Shown here in pieces: positions 8,701 to 11,011 of a stretch of 11,011 nt of DNA. The translations under genes were made by a program, and so were the position numbers. This stretch comes from CAIKZJ01 sp964626015 (GTDB lineage Bacteria > Bacteroidota > Ignavibacteria > Tepidaquicellales > Tepidaquicellaceae): positions 1 through 11,011 of the forward strand of contig CAZVCC010000078.1 in the NCBI GenBank assembly GCA_964626015.1, written 5' to 3'. Numbering within the stretch: position 1 is the first letter of the stretch; every line of letters begins with the position of its first letter. The notes under the pieces were generated by a model. The model saw only the letters and a list, made by a program, of their open reading frames with translations. It did no database searches and was not told where the DNA came from.

Positions 8701-10234
8701 CAGAGATAAAATTGTTGTATATATAAACGTTAGTTCCTGAACCCGTTACTATACCTCTGACAAGACCCGCTGTCGTTCCTGTTGATGTTGATGAATTATT
8801 ATAGATTTGATTTTTATAAACATTAACGGTTAATCCTAAAGTTTGATTGAGAGATTGTAAAGACCCGCCTGAAGTATTATTATAAATATTATTTCCATAA
8901 ATGTTTTTTGTAGCAGTCGCGACTGAATTCGTGTACAAACAGTAAACGGTTCCTGTGCCAGATGCAGTATTACCATAGAAATTATTGTTGTAAATATTCT
9001 CAAAACCGTTTGCACCTAAATTTGAAATATAAAATATATAAGTAGAACCTGAAGTACCTGATTTTGTGTTGTTACGAACTGTATTGTTATATACGTTAAC
9101 ATTAAAAGCCGCCCCAGTTGTATAAAGCAAATACATTCTACCTGATGTAGCAGTAGGGTATGTACAATTTTCAACTGTGTTATCATATATATTTACAGTA
9201 TTTGTAGTTCCAGATGCTCCGGTACCATTGTTTATTGCATAAATTGTACTAGTAGTAGCGCCGCCCTGAATCGTTACAGTATTTCCCCGAATAGTAACAT
9301 CAGAATTATTACCTGTCGAAGTAAAGACACCGTATAATGTAGTTGTAGTACCCGCACCGCCATTTACAGTATTATAATTAACTAATAACCCATTTTGATA
9401 AATCGCATATATTCCGTAAGCGGTTGCACTTCCACCGCCATAATTAGTAATACTGTTTCCTGTCCCTGATGCATTACCTATTTCGTTATTCTGGTCATAA
9501 AGTGTGTATGGAGATGAGGCAGCATAGCCAGCGAGCCTTATACCAACATAAACATTCGAAATCGTGTTGTTGTAAAACTTACAATTATTTAAAGCATCAG
9601 ATTCAGCGGTTATTGTAAGCGAAGTTGTTACCGTAGCGATATGATTTCCCGCATAAATGCCGTATGAACCTGTATTAGCTTTGTTTAATGTAATAGTACA
9701 ATTCTGTACAGTGACATACTGACAGCCGTCGAAAGGTGCGGATGAACTCCTTTTAACCAGAGCATATCCCCATTCCATTTGCTGCGTTGCTGTGGTGTTT
9801 GCGGCATTCTCCTGCAAATCAATACCGTTTATAGTAACATAGTCAGTACCCTGTATTTTCCAGATACCGTCAACTGAAGTAGATACACCCGGAGTAAATG
9901 CAGTGATCAAAGGATTTGCGCCGACTCCGAATTTTACAAAAGTAATCGTATTAACAGCAGATGTGACAGCATTTAATGAGGCACTACCGAGTAGATAACC
10001 ATCAGTTGGTGCTGTTTCAGTTCCGTTTGCAGCAAGAGATAACGTTACGGGTCCTGACATTGCGGTAACGCCGTTTAATGCTGTTATTGCATCCGCAAGT
10101 GAGGTGTAACTTGCAGATAAAGGCGGTGTTGTATTGGCTGGATTATCAACCGTCACCGCAATCTGAGCATTTGCACTACTCGCTAACAAAAAAACAACGA
10201 ATAGTAGAGCAAAGAGAGCGAATAAATTTTTCAT
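2714..10234 (-). CDS. Giant secreted multi-module beta-helix protein with T9SS sorting domain
   Basis: A 2506-residue exported protein. Residues 1-23 form a signal peptide (Lys at 3, hydrophobic core, cleavage after 'SSANA' at 23/24). Three large beta-helix modules follow, about 40-725, 885-1350 and 1615-2162. They are rich in Asn, Thr, Ser, Gly and Tyr, with repeated 'IYNNTV' or 'NITGNSI' strands typical of the PbH1/pectin-lyase fold. Each opens with a 'YTSL' or 'YATI' motif and closes with 'DVGADEF' (718), 'SMGAYEQ' (1346) or 'DMGAYEF' (2156). Two related Ig-like domains ('SGPVISYTPL', 'SGPSFAYTPL') follow modules one and two at about 731-870 and 1357-1475. Residues 1499-1605 are a Lys/Glu-rich insert. 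A beta-rich domain (about 2165-2300), a fibronectin-III-like domain (about 2314-2410) and the sorting domain (2417-2506) end the chain. No polysaccharide-lyase active site was recognised, so adhesion or envelope structure is more likely than catalysis, but this is inference. The ATG lacks a Shine-Dalgarno sequence. The frame is open throughout. Confidence 0.9.
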   Translation of the reverse strand: MKNLFALFALLFVVFLLASSANAQIAVTVDNPANTTPPLSASYTSLADAITALNGVTAMSGPVTLSLAANGTETAPTDGYLLGSASLNAVTSAVNTITFVKFGVGANPLITAFTPGVSTSVDGIWKIQGTDYVTINGIDLQENAANTTATQQMEWGYALVKRSSSAPFDGCQYVTVQNCTITLNKANTGSYGIYAGNHIATVTTSLTITAESDALNNCKFYNNTISNVYVGIRLAGYAASSPYTLYDQNNEIGNASGTGNSITNYGGGSATAYGIYAIYQNGLLVNYNTVNGGAGTTTTLYGVFTSTGNNSDVTIRGNTVTIQGGATTSTIYAINNGTGASGTTNTVNIYDNTVENCTYPTATSGRMYLLYTTGAAFNVNVYNNTVRNNTKSGTSGSTYIFYISNLGANGFENIYNNNFYGNTASGTGTVYCLYTNSVATATKNIYGNNIYNNTSGGSLQSLNQTLGLTVNVYKNQIYNNSSTSTGTTAGLVRGIVTGSGTNVYIYNNFISDLKATTAAGTDAIRGIEISSTSANSTYGIYNNTVYLNASSSGANFGTTGIYHTRSATATTAVLDMRNNIIVNNSTPAGTGFTVAFRRSASTDLVNFGSSSNNNDLYAGTPSVTNLIFYDGANSDQTMAAYKARVTPRDASSFSTLPNFVNIAAAPYDLHINPATATQLESGGNTISTPNINDDFDGNARYPNPGYPNNPSYPATAPDVGADEFAGIPQDLSGPVISYTPLGNSASTTTRVFSNVSITDPSGVSVDPGTKPRVYYKKSTDANTYAGNTETDDGWKWVETSSGSSPFSFTIDYSILNGGGIADGEIIQYFVIAQDLINNVTINSGNPAQPLTTVDLTADEFPLTGTINQYTIFGAITGEVLVGAGQTYTSLTEDSPSGLFKAINNRVVTGNLTIKITSDLTETGAVALNQTSEEAIYTITIQPNDATLKTISGTYTGGLIRLNGADGITFDGSFLGSGKYLNFTNASTTANSAVFQIISLGSNAGATDNAIRNCIITGGINSVTTIFGIFAGGASISTSGTGADNDNLTIQNNNISKVYYGIYARGVAASGILEGLNITGNSIGSSVETDYVTGYGMYLSGMDGAIVSENEIYNMIYNGGKYGMYLVADVSNSIFSYNKIHSFNQTNTSAYYATGMYFSSATGNSNNQIYNNIIYDLQYYGSTSNFYNVGLRLVGGDGYKIYYNTISQTGTHPNTASGLYSMCIYISTAATNIDFRNNILYNAKSGTSPKNYTIYAPTGTTFTNLNYNAYYTTGAAFGYYGAAEVATYAAWKAGSGEGDNSLNLDPLLNSGTNLQPGLTSPVLAAGTPIVGITTDILGITRSGTNPSMGAYEQGADYSGPSFAYTPLLNTASTGNRVLSANITDASGVPTSGTGLPVLYWKINAGSYNSVAGTFVSGNEYTFTFGSGVVLGDVVSYYIVAQDLLAPTPNVSASPSDGASGFTINPPAVSTPPTTPNSYTISNTSLAGDYTVGTLMFNQVSGKNIYFEKVVKKVIKEVTFDATVAEEEIASKVQNIKGSKEEVIQNKKEVKLKGNSKSNSNGILSTETSGESLDKPVTKRLIEVEEVVWVPMENGKIYDGNLYVKRSDNPSLNFPDGVNGIYATITAALADLNLRGVSGATRFLLNDAAYPTETFPLTVDVQNESMPTAANTVTIKPNVGVTALIQGTAAASQIFLIKNSYVTIDGSNAPAGTTKDLTIENLSTSTPQVIRIGSTGTTPLTNTTIKNCNVINGVNTSTAITVYGADGTAGYFNSITIQNNDIQKAYHGLYILAIMTGTNGSGTLVTNNTINSAVNPISGTAVYVQGVNSVMVSNNTIANITHGTLTTSSTGVWFATGTFNGTISGNNITNLSYTGTSSYAPRGIAVTSGYIDNYTIINNVISGVTSSGTSAPYGINAGGAGGLTIANNSISGLLNSHASGYGARGLYLSTGVNSSDINVYNNLIYNVQATSDASSTYWVLGIAIDGATGGANIYYNTVNLYGTYAGYASATLSSAFCVMNSGANAIEVGNNIFVNTYDNSAGVGDKSYSIYSVAPNTGFTNINYNDYYASGAPAILGNINESSVQTDKTTLPDWRTATGKDAYSVSGNPAFTSDVNLIPDGTNVNSWTVYNNGTHIAGITTDYAGNPRPLTVPAGTPDMGAYEFGQPSVNPTPASLVPVVGQNIVSFYGLPVLDVNFSNIGGMTNLNVDYYQGVAPPGTGGEEALYMNGYFVVTQTGGAGYTYDITYTYSESQLGTVSAEEKVRLAKSDDNGVTWTPYLIEGTGPGMYQLNTTNNTIKVFGLTAFSTFTVTDSDNPLPVQLSSFTSSVNSRDVKLTWKTESEMNNAGFDVERSVSGLNQWVKAGYVAGKGNSSSPISYTFEDKKLNSGKYNYRLKQIDNNGHFEYYDLSNVVEVGLPTKFDLSQNYPNPFNPVTKIDFSLPLDAKVSIKLYDITGREVKTLVNDSRTAGYYTVQFNASDLSSGTYFYRIMTKSSAADYIMTKKMMLVK
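2717..2985 (-). other. T9SS type A sorting domain of the giant protein
   Basis: The last 90 or so residues carry 'LSQNYPNPFNPVTKI' (NYPNPFNPVT at 2423-2432), then 'VSIKLYDITGREVKTLV', 'GYYTVQFNASDLSSGTYFY' and the basic, hydrophobic end 'KKMMLVK'. This is the conserved C-terminal secretion signal recognised by the type IX translocon in the outer membrane; in studied members it is cleaved and the cargo is anchored to the surface or released. No T9SS machinery gene is in the window. Confidence 0.92.
5423..5740 (-). other. Lys/Glu-rich insert within the giant protein
   Basis: About residues 1499-1604 break sharply from the uncharged beta-helix composition. They include 'YFEKVVKKVIKEV', 'AEEEIASKV', 'GSKEEVIQNKKEVKLKG', a Ser/Asn-rich stretch, then 'KRLIEVEEVVWVPMENGK' and 'DGNLYVKR'. 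The segment follows a short 'AGDYTVGT' motif and precedes beta-helix module three. The alternating Val/Lys/Glu pattern suggests helical or beta-hairpin linker structure. The frame and stop-free context are intact, so it is not a frameshift product. Confidence 0.7.
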
Positions 10235-10271
10235 AGATTTTAGATTAAGTTTGAAAAATATTTTATTTTTA

Positions 10272-10302
10272 AATATAATTACCCGATAAACTGGTCTGTA
10301 AA
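10272..10302 (-). promoter_or_regulatory. Weak candidate promoter of the giant gene
   Basis: On the minus strand TTTACA (10302-10297, five of six) is followed after 19 bp by TATATT (10277-10272, five of six). The spacer is longer than the ideal 17 bp. It lies about 40 bp upstream of the start codon. Other AT-rich matches nearby, such as TTGCAA near 10345, are possible alternatives. Confidence 0.3.
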
Positions 10303-10352
10303 TTTTCTAATACTTAATATAAAGTATTGTATAAACTTTTTTATTGCAACCA

Positions 10353-10375
10353 TTTAAGACGGGGTGCATCTTAAA
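10353..10375. repeat. Inverted repeat 7-9-7 upstream of the giant gene
   Basis: TTTAAGA (10353-10359) and TCTTAAA (10369-10375) are exact reverse complements around a 9-bp, relatively GC-rich centre. It lies about 120 bp upstream of the giant gene start and about 50 bp upstream of its promoter candidate, a place where an activator or repressor site would fit. Confidence 0.45.
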
Positions 10376-10720
10376 ACAACATGAATATGAACGCTCATTC
10401 ATTTTTTAAATCCATGTTTAAGTTTTTTTTATTTTTGTGTTTAGTGCGTTAAAATGGTAAAACCTTAGGTTAGTAACTCCTGTTCGGCGTGACTTGATGT
10501 TTGATTTAATTATTCCGTATTTATACTTATAGTATGTCATCTGGAAATTTAGTGTAATATAAAATCTCTGTTTATTAAAATCAATGTTTTATTGTAAACA
10601 CAGACATGAGTTTTTTTTGTATACGGGCTACTGATGTTGACGGCTCATTGCTGATAAGAGCAGTGACGCGTGACACGTTACAAGTGAGAAAAAGCAAGTA
10701 ATCCGCTCAGCTCGCCCAAT

Positions 10721-10791
10721 AAGATGTCGGGTCTTCGACAAGATGTCGGGTCTTTGACAAGATGTCGGGTCTTCGACAAGCTGTCGGACGC
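10721..10791. repeat. 19-bp tandem repeat, three full units and one partial
   Basis: The unit AAGATGTCGGGTCTTCGAC is present at 10721-10739, again at 10740-10758 with one change (TTTGAC for TTCGAC), and exactly at 10759-10777. A fourth, partial and diverged copy (AAGCTGTCGGACGC) follows at 10778-10791. Each unit with the next base contains TGTCG...CGACA, an imperfect 5-bp hairpin. It sits about 65 bp past the terminator of the right-hand T9SS gene. Confidence 0.9.
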
Positions 10792-10856
10792 AAAGAACGC
10801 GGAAAGTGAATAGGTGAGTGAGCTGCAAGAGCAGGTGGGGGATGCATAAAGAAAAA

Positions 10857-10874
10857 GGCGGGCTTTCGCCCGCC
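10857..10874 (-). terminator. Intrinsic terminator of the right-hand T9SS gene
   Basis: On the minus strand GGCGGGC-GAAA-GCCCGCC is a 7-bp GC stem with a GAAA tetraloop followed by TTTTTC. It lies about 48 bp after the stop codon of the partial gene. Stem, loop and T-run closely match the terminator at 2634-2651. Confidence 0.9.
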
Positions 10875-10922
10875 TTAATCTATATATTGCATTTTCTAAT
10901 AACTATAACTAACGACTATCAA

Positions 10923-11011
10923 CTATTTAATGAGCACCATTTTTTTCGTCATTATGTAGTCAGCACCCGAAGATTTTGTCATTATCCTGTAGAAGTAAGT
11001 ACCGCTTGAAA
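10923..11011 (-). CDS. C-terminal end of a second T9SS-sorted protein (partial)
   Basis: Only the last 28 codons lie in the window; the 5' part is cut off at the right edge. The translation ends 'SSGTYFYRIMTK', 'SSGADYIMTKKMVLIK' and a TAG stop (10925-10923). It matches the end of the giant protein at all but three of its last 28 residues (Gly for Ala, Val for Met, Ile for Val). The DNA is identical over 32 bp (10975-11006 and 2766-2797). This marks the end of a T9SS type A sorting domain. Nothing can be said about the cargo domains of this protein. It is transcribed in the same direction as the giant gene, but the 690-bp gap and its own terminator argue for separate transcripts. Confidence 0.88.
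   Translation of the reverse strand, partial: SSGTYFYRIMTKSSGADYIMTKKMVLIK

Larger units (their letters stand above)
10235..10922. other. Non-coding region between two T9SS cargo genes
   Basis: About 690 bp with no convincing gene. From 10235 to about 10620 it is very AT-rich and holds a weak promoter candidate and a 7-9-7 inverted repeat. From about 10628 to 10830 base composition becomes visibly more GC-rich, with a partly palindromic stretch near 10663-10681 and a 19-bp tandem repeat at 10721-10791. It ends with the terminator of the right-hand gene. Confidence 0.7.

Noticed and set aside
2714..10234. Polysaccharide lyase or other enzyme function for the giant protein
   Set aside because: The beta-helix fold alone is shared by adhesins and enzymes; no catalytic signature was recognised in the sequence.
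10569..10618. Plus-strand terminator (TGTTTA/TAAACA stem followed by eight T)
   Set aside because: The stem is AT-rich and bulged, the T-run starts 10 nt after it, and there is no plus-strand gene upstream to terminate.
10721..10791. CRISPR array
   Set aside because: The 19-bp units are directly adjacent with no spacers, and no cas gene is present.
10628..10828. Minus-strand 66-codon frame across the 19-bp tandem repeat
   Set aside because: It consists largely of translated repeat, shows no domain and has no start signal.
10818..11009. Plus-strand 63-codon frame at the right end
   Set aside because: It runs through the terminator and antisense to the clear T9SS tail on the minus strand.

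Overview
The window looks like a chromosomal segment of an AT-rich bacterium of the Bacteroidota/Chlorobiota/Ignavibacteriota lineage, most likely Ignavibacteria. The main reason is a 2506-residue secreted protein that ends in a type IX secretion (T9SS) type A sorting domain with the 'NYPNPFNPVT' signature, a form common in that group. The start of a second protein with almost the same tail lies at the right edge. Two of the three complete genes have A/T-rich leaders without a Shine-Dalgarno sequence, which also fits. The phylum assignment is inference; no rRNA or ribosomal marker gene is present.

Layout, left to right. Positions 1-369 are non-coding and hold two related inverted repeats and a good sigma70-type promoter. 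Positions 370-1524 (+) encode a short-form homogentisate 1,2-dioxygenase (hmgA), an enzyme of tyrosine/phenylalanine catabolism. Convergent to it is a two-gene minus-strand operon: a 143-residue twin-CBS-domain protein (1903-2334), then, after 3 nt, a 114-residue stand-alone response-regulator receiver domain (1555-1899). An inverted repeat covers the point where hmgA and the receiver gene meet. The 379-bp gap upstream of the CBS gene is rich in possible regulatory DNA: a perfect 18-bp palindrome, a direct repeat of one palindrome half, and an array of 11-bp direct repeats. It also contains the terminator of the giant gene.

Positions 2714-10234 (-) are one giant gene. Its product has a signal peptide, three large Asn/Thr/Ser/Gly-rich parallel beta-helix modules, two related Ig-like domains, an unusual Lys/Glu-rich insert between modules two and three, a fibronectin-III-like domain and the T9SS sorting domain. 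It is probably a surface-displayed or released cell-envelope protein; its ligand is unknown. Positions 10235-10922 are non-coding and include a more GC-rich patch with a 19-bp tandem repeat. Positions 10923-11011 (-) are the last 28 codons of a second T9SS-tailed protein with its own terminator, built on the same plan as the one after the giant gene.

The genes fall into three apparently unrelated groups: amino-acid catabolism, a small signalling pair, and secreted T9SS cargo. I see no defence system, phage, transposase, CRISPR array or RNA gene. The best candidates for something undescribed are the CBS/receiver pair with its dense upstream regulatory DNA, the charged insert inside the giant beta-helix protein, and the 19-bp tandem repeat.
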